Positions 10,306-19,089 of a stretch of 64,000 nt of DNA are shown one piece after another. The stretch covers positions 56,750 to 120,749 of the forward strand of contig CANRWA010000002.1 in NCBI GenBank assembly GCA_947643415.1, read 5' to 3'. This DNA comes from an uncultured Clostridia bacterium (lineage in GTDB: Bacteria > Bacillota > Clostridia > Lachnospirales > Lachnospiraceae). Each line of letters begins with the position of its first letter. Position 1 is the first letter of the stretch. Both the position numbers and the translations under genes were made by a program. The notes below the pieces were generated by a model. The model worked only from the letters and a program-made list of their open reading frames with translations, was not told where the DNA came from and did not search any database.

Positions 10306-12876
10306 GTGTTGGTGAAAGGAATACATAAAATGAACAGGAAACTGAGAAAATATTTTGTGGGTAGTATTATTATTGCAGTGACAGTAAGTCTGGTTGTTTT
10401 TGTGCTGTTGGCTACGTTGATGTCAGGGCAGACGCTCCGGTCAATCTCAGATATCAGTGATGTGTATATGTTGGAGATGAATCAGCAGCTCCAGCAGAAA
10501 TTTAATTCCATCACCAGCCTGCGCCTGTATCAGGTGGATGGGATCATCCGGCAAATTCCACCAGCAACTTCTGTTTATGGAAAGGATATGCTGGAGGAAC
10601 TGGATACAAGCGCTGATGTGAGAAATTTTACCTATCTGGGTCTTTTTTCTGATTCTGGAGAAGAGGAAAGAATCCGGGGCGAAGAACTCGTGGTTTCTAA
10701 TTATGATAGCCTTTTATCCCAGTTGAGGGAAGATGAGGGCATGGGGATTGCCATGGCGACGAATGCGGCAGGGGATAAATTCTTGATGCTTGCTGTCGCT
10801 GCAGATTATCCACTGAAGAATGGGAGCAAGAGTACCGCATTAGTGGCAGGAGTTCCTATGGATTACCTGAATGGTGCCCTGTATCTGGATGAAGATAAGG
10901 CAAATATGTATTCCCATGTCATTGATAGCGAAGGTAATTTTGTGATCCGCAATGGGGATGCCTTCCGGGAAAATTATTTTCAGCGGGTAACGGAGACTGT
11001 ACAGGGGACGGGGGGAAAAGGCCCAAAAGAGATCGCAGAAGAACTGAAGGCTGCCATTGCTGCCAGGGAATCTTATTCTGCAGATGTGGTGGTGGATGGA
11101 GAGGAGAGACGGTTATTCTGTTCCCCGGCTTCTGACAAAGTAGACTGGTACTGGGTCTCTATTATGACGAACAGGGAACTGGATGTACCTGTCATTCGTC
11201 TTGATAATATCCGTCTTGTAATCATAATTTCATCCATGGCAGTGATCCTTATTATGATGATGGTCATATTTATTGTGTACTACCGGTTGTCACGGAAACA
11301 GGTGAAGGAGCTGGCGAAATCAAAGAAAGAGGCAGTAGACGCCAATATGGCAAAAAGTGAGTTTCTCTCCAGTATGAGCCATGATATCCGCACTCCGATG
11401 AATGCTATCATCGGTATGACGGAGATCGCATTGAGGGATACCCATGATTATGTCAGGGTGGAGGATTGCCTGCATAAGGTGAAATTATCCAGTAAGCAGC
11501 TTTTGGGACTCATCAATGATGTATTAGATATGTCCAAGATCGAGAGTGGAAAGATGACACTCAGTGAGAATATTATGTCCCTGCGGGAGGTCATGGATGA
11601 TATTGTCAATATCGCGAGACCACAGATCAACGAGAGGAATCAGTTTTTTGATATCTTTATCCAGGATATTGAATCAGAGAGAATTTACTGTGATGAGGTG
11701 CGTCTGAATCAGGTGCTGCTGAACCTGTTATCCAATGCGCTTAAGTTTACGCCGGAAGGCGGACGCATTGATGTACATCTGTATCAGGAAAAGTCGCCAA
11801 AGGGAGATGAGTATGTACGCAATCATTTCCTTGTGAAAGATACCGGGATTGGAATGTCTGAGGAATTTCAGAAGAAGATCTTTGATTCGTTTGTCCGTGA
11901 GGATACAGAACAGGTGCGGCATATCGTAGGTACCGGGCTTGGAACTTCTATTACAAAGAGCATTGTCACTCTGATGGGTGGTACTATCGATGTTCAGAGT
12001 GAACAGGGAAAGGGGAGCTGTTTCCATATTACTCTTGATATGAAGCGGGCGGATCAGGAAGAAGAAATGAAACTTCCAGAATGGAAGATACTGGTAGTGG
12101 ATGACAATGAGCTGCTTTGTACCAGTGCCGTATCTAACCTGAAAGACCTTGGCATGCAGGCAGAATGGACACTGGATGGCAGGCAGGCGGTGCAGATGAT
12201 CGAAGAGCATCACAACAGGAATGACGATTATCATTTTGTGCTCATTGACTGGAAGATGCCTGATATGGATGGGATACAGACTACGAGGGAGATTCGCAAT
12301 AAGGTAGGCAGTGAAGTCCCTATCTTCCTGATATCTGCTTATGATTGGGGGGGTATTGAAGAACAGATCCAGGAATCCATGTTTGAAGGATTTATATCTA
12401 AGCCATTGTTTAAGTCAACCCTTTATTCCCATCTGAAACGCTATGTGGAAGGAGCCGAAGATGAGCCGGTAAAGGCACAGGAAGAGATTGATTTTCATGG
12501 CAGGCATATTCTTCTGGCTGAAGATATTGATATCAACTGGGAGATCGCCAATGAGATCCTTTCCTCTGTGGGACTGGTTCTGGACCGTGCTGAGAACGGA
12601 AGGATATGTGTTGAGATGTTTGAGGCATCGGAACCGGGTTATTACGAGGCAATACTGATGGATGTCAGGATGCCGGAGATGAATGGATATGATGCCACCA
12701 GGGCGATCCGGGCGCTGGACCGTCCAGATCATGAACTGCCCATTATCGCCATGACTGCAGATGCTTTCTCAGATGATGCAAAACAATGTTTCGAGAGTGG
12801 TATGGATGCCCATCTGACAAAACCGCTTGACATTAAGGAGTGTATGAGGACGCTGGAGAAATTTTTAGGGGAGTAA
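10306..12876 (+). CDS. Hybrid sensor histidine kinase with two receiver domains
   Basis: Extracellular N-terminal sensor between TM segments, SHDIRTPMNAI H-box, then two REC domains (LVVDDNE.., LLAEDIDIN..MDVRMPEMNGYDA). Confidence 0.9.
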   Translation: MLVKGIHKMNRKLRKYFVGSIIIAVTVSLVVFVLLATLMSGQTLRSISDISDVYMLEMNQQLQQKFNSITSLRLYQVDGIIRQIPPATSVYGKDMLEELDTSADVRNFTYLGLFSDSGEEERIRGEELVVSNYDSLLSQLREDEGMGIAMATNAAGDKFLMLAVAADYPLKNGSKSTALVAGVPMDYLNGALYLDEDKANMYSHVIDSEGNFVIRNGDAFRENYFQRVTETVQGTGGKGPKEIAEELKAAIAARESYSADVVVDGEERRLFCSPASDKVDWYWVSIMTNRELDVPVIRLDNIRLVIIISSMAVILIMMMVIFIVYYRLSRKQVKELAKSKKEAVDANMAKSEFLSSMSHDIRTPMNAIIGMTEIALRDTHDYVRVEDCLHKVKLSSKQLLGLINDVLDMSKIESGKMTLSENIMSLREVMDDIVNIARPQINERNQFFDIFIQDIESERIYCDEVRLNQVLLNLLSNALKFTPEGGRIDVHLYQEKSPKGDEYVRNHFLVKDTGIGMSEEFQKKIFDSFVREDTEQVRHIVGTGLGTSITKSIVTLMGGTIDVQSEQGKGSCFHITLDMKRADQEEEMKLPEWKILVVDDNELLCTSAVSNLKDLGMQAEWTLDGRQAVQMIEEHHNRNDDYHFVLIDWKMPDMDGIQTTREIRNKVGSEVPIFLISAYDWGGIEEQIQESMFEGFISKPLFKSTLYSHLKRYVEGAEDEPVKAQEEIDFHGRHILLAEDIDINWEIANEILSSVGLVLDRAENGRICVEMFEASEPGYYEAILMDVRMPEMNGYDATRAIRALDRPDHELPIIAMTADAFSDDAKQCFESGMDAHLTKPLDIKECMRTLEKFLGE

Positions 12877-12892
12877 ACGGCGGCAATGGCAT

Positions 12893-13049
12893 GTTACTTT
12901 TCATGCTCCAGCTTAGGCGGCGTAATGCTTTTGCAACTGAAAGAAACAAAATATTTTTCGTTAGGTGTGATATATCGGACAAAAGACAGTACAAGACCGT
13001 TGAGCTACCCCACAATAATTTAATGACCGTCTGGGGAGTGAAAAATAAC
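12893..13049. repeat. Dispersed repeat, short copy with terminal inverted repeats
   Basis: GTTACTTTTCATGCTCCAG ... CTGGGGAGTGAAAAATAAC; interior matches arms of the 40699-41276 element (GAAAGAAACA..ATATTTTTCG..GTGATAT..GACAGTACAAG). Confidence 0.7.
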
Positions 13050-13080
13050 CCATACAGATGTAGAAATTTTGAAAATAAAG

Positions 13081-13109
13081 TTGACAGGGGGCACTAACTG
13101 TGCTAAAAT
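13081..13109 (+). promoter_or_regulatory. Sigma-70-type promoter for tRNA-Gly
   Basis: TTGACA 13081-13086, 17-bp spacer, TAAAAT 13104-13109. Confidence 0.65.
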
Positions 13110-13147
13110 GTAATTCGTGCATGACACAAGACAAAATATGATATTGT

Positions 13148-13220
13148 GCGCGAGTGGCTCAGTTGGTAGAGCACAACCTTGCCAAGGTTGGGGCCGCGGG
13201 TTCGAGTCCCGTCTCGCGCT
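13148..13220 (+). tRNA. tRNA-Gly(GCC), CCA not encoded
   Basis: Acceptor GCGCGAG/CTCGCGC, anticodon loop CTTGCCAAG, T-loop GTTCGAGTCCC. Confidence 0.95.
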
Positions 13221-13226
13221 TACGGA

Positions 13227-13253
13227 TAAGAACCCTGTTTTACAGGGTTCTTA
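13227..13253 (+). terminator. Intrinsic terminator after tRNA-Gly
   Basis: TAAGAACCCTG / CAGGGTTCTTA perfect 11-bp stem, then T-rich. Confidence 0.75.
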
Positions 13254-13285
13254 TTTAATCATATAAGAAAGTTTGTTTTTCGCGA

Positions 13286-13340
13286 GAGCAAGAATCAGAC
13301 TTGCTGATTCTTGGAGCGTCGCGGTTTTCAGCCGACGCTT
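13286..13340 (+). repeat. Two-hairpin structured repeat, copy 1
   Basis: GAGCAAGAATCAGACTTGCTGATTCTTGGAGCGTCGCGGTTTTCAGCCGACGCTT. Confidence 0.75.
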
Positions 13341-13371
13341 TATCATCTAATAAAAAGAACCGTTTTGTGCG

Positions 13372-13426
13372 GAGCAAGAATCAGCTTTGCTGATTCTTGG
13401 AGCGTCGCGGTTTTCAGCCGACGCTT
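13372..13426 (+). repeat. Two-hairpin structured repeat, copy 2
   Basis: Differs from copy 1 at only 2 of 55 positions, both in the loop of hairpin 1; about 38 nt upstream of asnS. Confidence 0.75.
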
Positions 13427-13463
13427 ATCTATAGAAAAATCGGATAGGAGAATGGAGGCAACT

Positions 13464-14855
13464 ATGGAGCTTACAAGTATACGAAGCCTGTTTCGTGAAA
13501 AGGACAAATATATTGGCCAGACAGTCACAGTTGGCGGCTGGCTGCGGAGTGTGAGGGATTCAAAGACATTTGGATTTCTGGTAGTAAATGATGGAACTTT
13601 TTTTGAACCGCTGCAGGTTGTATATGCGGACAAACTGGAGAATTTCTCCCATATCTCCAGGCTGAATGTGGGGGCGGCTGTTATTGTTACCGGTAAACTG
13701 GTAGCGACACCAAATGCAAAGCAGCCTTTTGAAGTTCAGGCGGGCGAGGTAGTGATTGAGGGGGAATCTGCACCAGAGTACCCGTTACAGAAGAAACGCC
13801 ATTCTTTTGAATATCTCAGGACAATTTCACATCTTAGGCCGAGAACGAATACATTTCAGGCAGTGTTCCGTGTGCGTTCCCTGATCGCTTATGCTATTCA
13901 TAAGTTTTTTCAGGAAAGGGATTTTGTATATGTGCATACACCACTGATCACAGGCAGTGACTGTGAGGGAGCAGGAGAAATGTTCCGTGTTACGACTCTG
14001 GATATGGAGAATCCACCGAAGACAGAAGATGGGGCGGTGGATTTCAGTAAGGACTTTTTCAACAAAGAGACGAATCTGACTGTGAGCGGGCAGTTAAATG
14101 GTGAGACATATGCCATGGCGTTCAAAAATATCTATACCTTTGGTCCTACATTCCGGGCTGAGAATTCCAACACAACACGGCATGCGGCAGAGTTTTGGAT
14201 GATCGAGCCGGAGATTGCATTTGCAGATCTGGCAGATGATATGATGCTGGCAGAGGGTATGCTCAAATATGTGATCTCTTATGTGTTGGAAAATGCGCCG
14301 GAAGAGATGGAATTTTTTAATAAATTTGTGGACAAGGGGCTTATTGCCCGCCTGCAGCACGTTGTTAATTCTGATTTTGCCCATGTGACTTATACGGAAG
14401 CCATTGAACTGCTGGAAAAACATAATGATAAATTTGAATATAAGGTATCCTGGGGAGCAGACCTTCAGACAGAACATGAGAGATACCTGACAGAGGAGAT
14501 ATTTAAACGTCCGGTATTTGTGACAGATTACCCGAAAGAAATCAAAGCGTTCTACATGAAGATGAATGAGGATGGTAAGACAGTAGCGGCTATGGACTGC
14601 CTTGTTCCGGGCATCGGCGAGATCATTGGCGGAAGCCAGAGGGAAGATGATTATGACAAGCTGGTGAAGCGGATGGAAGAGTGCGGATTGTCAAAAGAGG
14701 ATTATGATTTTTATCTTGACCTGCGCAAGTATGGGACAGCAAGGCACGCTGGTTTCGGGCTTGGTTTTGAGCGCTGTGTCATGTATCTGACAGGGATGCA
14801 GAATATACGGGATGTCATTCCGTTCCCAAGAACGGTTAATAATTGTGAACTGTAA
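13464..14855 (+). CDS. asnS: Asparagine--tRNA ligase
   Basis: Class II aa[52 protein letters not shown]; start chosen by GGAGGC RBS rather than the longer ORF start at 13311. Confidence 0.93.
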   Translation: MELTSIRSLFREKDKYIGQTVTVGGWLRSVRDSKTFGFLVVNDGTFFEPLQVVYADKLENFSHISRLNVGAAVIVTGKLVATPNAKQPFEVQAGEVVIEGESAPEYPLQKKRHSFEYLRTISHLRPRTNTFQAVFRVRSLIAYAIHKFFQERDFVYVHTPLITGSDCEGAGEMFRVTTLDMENPPKTEDGAVDFSKDFFNKETNLTVSGQLNGETYAMAFKNIYTFGPTFRAENSNTTRHAAEFWMIEPEIAFADLADDMMLAEGMLKYVISYVLENAPEEMEFFNKFVDKGLIARLQHVVNSDFAHVTYTEAIELLEKHNDKFEYKVSWGADLQTEHERYLTEEIFKRPVFVTDYPKEIKAFYMKMNEDGKTVAAMDCLVPGIGEIIGGSQREDDYDKLVKRMEECGLSKEDYDFYLDLRKYGTARHAGFGLGFERCVMYLTGMQNIRDVIPFPRTVNNCEL

Positions 14856-14888
14856 CAAATAAATGTAAAATATATGAGGAGGTAGTTT

Positions 14889-15896
14889 ATGAGTCTAGTA
14901 ATACCAGAAAATTATGTGTCTGCACTGGATATCCGTGAGACCGAGGTGGCGATAAAGGATGTAAAAGATTTTTTTGAGAAAGCGCTGGCTGCGAACCTGA
15001 ACTTGACACGTGTTTCGGCGCCGCTTTTCGTTGCGCCGGAATCAGGACTGAATGATAACCTGAATGGAGTAGAGAGACCTGTCAGTTTTGAGATTCGGGA
15101 ACAGGAAAACCGTCAGGTGGAGATCGTCCATTCCCTGGCAAAATGGAAACGCCATGCACTGGCACGTTATGGATTTGGGCATGGTAAGGGATTATACACA
15201 GATATGAATGCCATCCGCCGTGATGAGGATACAGATAATGTCCACTCCATCTTTGTGGATCAGTGGGATTGGGAATGCATTATAGATAAATCGGAGAGGA
15301 ATGTGGAGACGCTGAAAAAGTTTGTAGAGCAGGTATACTGTTCACTAGAGGAGACAGAGGATTACATGGCAGCGCATTATTCCTATATTCGAAAATCCCT
15401 TCCAACTAAGATCACATATGTTACTACACAGGAACTGGAGGATCGTTATCCAGATAAAACACCGAGAGAGAGGGAATATCTGGCGGTGAAGGAAAGTGGC
15501 GCTATATTCCTGATGCAGATTGGAGATAAGCTGGCTTCTGGTGAGCCCCACGACGGCCGTGCCCCGGATTATGATGATTGGTCACTGAATGGCGATATTA
15601 TTGTGTATTACGAGCCGTTGGATATTGCATTGGAATTATCTTCCATGGGAATCCGTGTTGATGAGAAGGTATTAAAGGAGCAATTGGAAAAGGCAGGGTG
15701 TACTGACCGGGAAAATCTTCCCTTCCAGAAGGAAATCCTGGAAGGAAAACTGCCATATACCATCGGGGGCGGTATCGGACAGTCCCGGATCTGTATGTTT
15801 TTCCTGAAAAAAGCACATATTGGTGAGGTACAGTCTTCCCTGTGGCCGGAGGAAGTAATGAAAGAGAGTGAGGAGCGGGGGCTTCAGCTCTTATAA
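14889..15896 (+). CDS. asnA: Aspartate--ammonia ligase
   Basis: SGLNDNLNGVERPVSF, HSLAKWKRHALARYGF, IGGGIGQSRICMFFL. Confidence 0.95.
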   Translation: MSLVIPENYVSALDIRETEVAIKDVKDFFEKALAANLNLTRVSAPLFVAPESGLNDNLNGVERPVSFEIREQENRQVEIVHSLAKWKRHALARYGFGHGKGLYTDMNAIRRDEDTDNVHSIFVDQWDWECIIDKSERNVETLKKFVEQVYCSLEETEDYMAAHYSYIRKSLPTKITYVTTQELEDRYPDKTPREREYLAVKESGAIFLMQIGDKLASGEPHDGRAPDYDDWSLNGDIIVYYEPLDIALELSSMGIRVDEKVLKEQLEKAGCTDRENLPFQKEILEGKLPYTIGGGIGQSRICMFFLKKAHIGEVQSSLWPEEVMKESEERGLQLL

Positions 15897-15915
15897 AAGA
15901 GACAGGAGACAGACT

Positions 15916-17094
15916 ATGGATAATTTTACATTTTATGCGCCGACCTACTTTGATTTTGGGAAAGGCTCAGAATTTCATACTGCTGACCTGATCCGCCGTT
16001 TTGGCGGCACAAAGGTGCTGCTGCATTATGGGGGCGGCTCCATCAAAAAAAGCGGATTGTATGACAAACTGACAGCGTGCCTTGACCAGGCAGGGATCCC
16101 TTATGTCACCCTGGGCGGCGTCAGGCCGAATCCCCGGAGCGGGCTTGTCTATGAGGGGATCGAGCTGTGCCGTCAGGAACAGGTAGACTTTATCCTGGCA
16201 GTGGGTGGTGGAAGTACGATAGACTCTTCCAAAGCAATTGCTGCCGGGGTGGTTTATGATGGGGATTTTATGGATTTCTACCAGGGTAAGGGGACGATAG
16301 AAAGAGCACTTCCCATCGGAACAGTCCTGACGATTGCTGCGGCGGGAAGTGAAGGTTCTCCCAATACAGTTATCACAGATGAGAGGACACAGGTTAAAAA
16401 GGGTACCAAAAGTGACCTGCTGCGCCCGAAGTTTTCTATTCTGAATCCGGAATTCACCTGTACCCTGCCTCCTTACCAGACGGCGGCAGGAGCTACCGAT
16501 ATCATGATCCATGTCTGTGAAAGGTATTTTTCCAACACAGAGGAGGTAGAGATCACAGACCGTCTGTGTGAAGCCGTGCTGAAGACCGTGATCTATGAGA
16601 CGCCAAGAGTGATGGAAGATCCGGGTAATTATGAGGCAAGGGCAAATATCATGTGGGCAGGTATGCTGGCTCACAATAATATATGTGGAGTGGGCCGGGT
16701 TCAGGATTGGGCAAGCCACCACATCGAACATGAACTGTCAGCAATGTATGATGTGACACATGGTGCCGGCCTTGCTGTCATGGCACCGCTCTGGATGAGG
16801 TACGTACTGAAGATCAATCCGCATAAGCTGGTGATGTTTGCCACAAGAGTGTGGGATATTCCTTTGGATGAGGAAAACCCGGTGAAGACAGCGCTTCAGG
16901 GCATTGAAAAGTTTGAAGCTTTTCTGAGGCAGATCGGTATGCCATCTTCCTTTGAAGAGATCGGTGCAAGAGAGGAAGATATCGGACAGATGACAGACAA
17001 GCTTTTTGGATCAAGAGAGACAGAAGGAAATTATGTCAGACTAAAGAGGGATGATGTAATTAGAATATATGAAAGTGCCGTAAAAGGCTGGTAG
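15916..17094 (+). CDS. Iron-containing alcohol dehydrogenase
   Basis: GGGSTIDSSKAIAAG, GVGRVQDWASHHIEHELSAMYDVTHGAGLAVM. Confidence 0.9.
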   Translation: MDNFTFYAPTYFDFGKGSEFHTADLIRRFGGTKVLLHYGGGSIKKSGLYDKLTACLDQAGIPYVTLGGVRPNPRSGLVYEGIELCRQEQVDFILAVGGGSTIDSSKAIAAGVVYDGDFMDFYQGKGTIERALPIGTVLTIAAAGSEGSPNTVITDERTQVKKGTKSDLLRPKFSILNPEFTCTLPPYQTAAGATDIMIHVCERYFSNTEEVEITDRLCEAVLKTVIYETPRVMEDPGNYEARANIMWAGMLAHNNICGVGRVQDWASHHIEHELSAMYDVTHGAGLAVMAPLWMRYVLKINPHKLVMFATRVWDIPLDEENPVKTALQGIEKFEAFLRQIGMPSSFEEIGAREEDIGQMTDKLFGSRETEGNYVRLKRDDVIRIYESAVKGW

Positions 17095-17108
17095 AGTGGA
17101 GGAAGGCT

Positions 17109-17887
17109 GTGGATCAGAGGGAATTTTTGCGCCAGATGGAAGAATTGGTGGAATTTGGGAAAGCGAGAGAGAATGCGCTGACAAAGGAAGAGATCGCAGA
17201 CTACTGCAGTGACCTGGGTATACCAGGGAAACATATGGAACTTGTCTATGCCTATCTGACAGAACATCAAATCCAAGTGCCGGGATATAAAAGCAGTTCC
17301 CATGATGCCGTGGAGCCAGGAGAAGAGCCGGAGGCAGTACAGAGGATTCCAAATACCTCCGGATCTACAGAAAGGAACTAAAGGGCCTTCCAGCGCATAC
17401 GCCAGAGGAGGTCAGAGAACTTTTTGCCAGGCTGCGCCGTGGGGAAGAATCCATTGTGCCGGATGTTATTGAGGCGCATCTGGCGCGTGTAATAACCCTG
17501 GCAGGCAGATACCGCGGACGGGGAGTACCCCTTGAGGACCTGATCCAGGAGGGAAACCTGGAACTGGTCACATGTGTCAATATGCTTTTGGGAAATACTG
17601 AGGTTGTGGATTATAAAAAAGCCATTGACCACGCGGTGCGGAGCCGGATGATCGAATTGGTGGATGAAGAGTTATCTGTCAGTGACCAGGTCAGCACAGT
17701 TCTTGCCAAAGTCAATCTTTTGCTGGAGGCAACTCATATTCTGGCGGAGGAGTATGGCAGGATTGCAACCATTGAAGAATTGTCAGAATTCACACATATG
17801 GGGCAGGAGGAGATCCGGATGTACGTGGATCTGTCACTGAATAATATTGAACTTGGTAAAGGCGATATGAGGAAAGATGAACAGTAA
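17109..17887 (+). pseudogene. Sigma-70-like protein split by a frameshift (ORFs 17109-17381 and frame continuing to 17887)
   Basis: N-terminal ORF resembles sigma region 1.1 (LTKEEIADYCSDLGI..YAYLTEHQIQV); the next frame reads YLRIYRKELKGLPAHTPEEVRELFARLRRGEESIVPDVIEAHLARVITLAGRYRGRGVPLEDLIQEGN without its own good start. Confidence 0.6.
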
Positions 17888-18938
17888 ATATGATCTGGGG
17901 GCTTTGGTTAAGCCCCTTTGTTTATGGTATGAGAAAAATAAGCGCAGTATGCCCTGGCGTGAGGACGCCACTCCCTACCATGTCTGGCTGTCAGAGATTA
18001 TGCTGCAGCAGACGAGGATAGAGACAGCGAAGGCATACTATGAGCGGTTTATCAGGGAACTTCCTGATGTGGAAGCACTGGCACAGGTTCCGGAAGATGG
18101 CCTTATGAAACTCTGGGAGGGGCTGGGGTATTATAACCGGGCAAGAAACCTTCAGAAGGCGGCAAAGATCCTTGTGGAGAGATATGATGGCAGGCTTCCG
18201 GCAGATTATGGTCTCCTGCTTGACCTGCCTGGTATAGGCAGCTATACGGCAGGGGCTATTGCGTCAATTGCCTATGGTATTCCGGCGCCTGCTGTGGATG
18301 GCAATGTACTGCGGGTAACGATGCGGTATCTTGGCAGTGATGATGATATTTCGAAAGCAAGGGTGCGCAAAGAGATGGAACGCTGCATTATGGATATAAT
18401 CCCGGCAGATAAGCCGGGAGAGTTTAATCAGGCGTTGATGGAACTGGGAGAAGTGGTGTGTATTCCTAATGGCATGCCTTTGTGTGATACCTGTCCTGCT
18501 GCCCCAGAATGTGCTGCCAGGGCAGCGGGAAGGCAGATGGAGCTTCCGGTGAAGCCGGAGAAGAAAGCAAGGAGGACCGAGAAGCGGACCATATTGATCT
18601 TTGAACAGAATGGGCAGATCGCCATTGGCAGGCGTCCTGATACAGGACTGCTTGCCGGTCTGTGGGAATTCCCTTCCCTTGATGGATATCTCACCCTGCC
18701 ACAGGTAAAGAGCCTCATGGAAGAGAAGGGAACTGTTGTGGAAGAGGCAGAACGTTTAAGGAATGGAAGACACATTTTTTCCCATGTCGAATGGTATATG
18801 AGGGGATACCAGATCCATGTCCGTACACAGGAGCTGCCACAAGATATCCTGCCAGATCCTGTATGGGCAGCAAAAGAGGATCTGAAAGACATTTATGCAA
18901 TTCCCGTGGCATTTCACTCCTTTCTGCACCAGTTATAG
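17877..18938 (+). CDS. mutY: A/G-specific adenine glycosylase
   Basis: MPWREDATPYHVWLSEIMLQQTRIETA, LPGIGSYTAGAIASIAYG, Cys cluster, NUDIX-like C-terminus. Confidence 0.93.
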   Translation: MNSKYDLGALVKPLCLWYEKNKRSMPWREDATPYHVWLSEIMLQQTRIETAKAYYERFIRELPDVEALAQVPEDGLMKLWEGLGYYNRARNLQKAAKILVERYDGRLPADYGLLLDLPGIGSYTAGAIASIAYGIPAPAVDGNVLRVTMRYLGSDDDISKARVRKEMERCIMDIIPADKPGEFNQALMELGEVVCIPNGMPLCDTCPAAPECAARAAGRQMELPVKPEKKARRTEKRTILIFEQNGQIAIGRRPDTGLLAGLWEFPSLDGYLTLPQVKSLMEEKGTVVEEAERLRNGRHIFSHVEWYMRGYQIHVRTQELPQDILPDPVWAAKEDLKDIYAIPVAFHSFLHQL

Positions 18939-18995
18939 ATATAGTATCAAAATGTTGGAATAAACAAAAAAATTACAATATATAGTAGATTGTGC

Positions 18996-19024
18996 TAGAC
19001 AAGAGATACAGGCAGTGCTATAAT
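18996..19024 (+). promoter_or_regulatory. Promoter of nrdD operon
   Basis: TAGACA 18996-19001, 17-bp spacer, TATAAT 19019-19024. Confidence 0.65.
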
Positions 19025-19089
19025 TAACCGCAGAGTATTGTAAGGCATCCTGTCAGACAGGGTGCATTTTAGAAAGGAGAATACAAGAA

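Noticed and set aside
13311-13463. Extended N-terminus of AsnS from the ORF track
   Set aside because: Covers the structured repeat; a proper RBS and typical N-terminus are at 13464
13230-13463. T-box riboswitch upstream of asnS
   Set aside because: No recognisable T-box sequence (TGGNACCGCG) or terminator/antiterminator pair; the region is repeats
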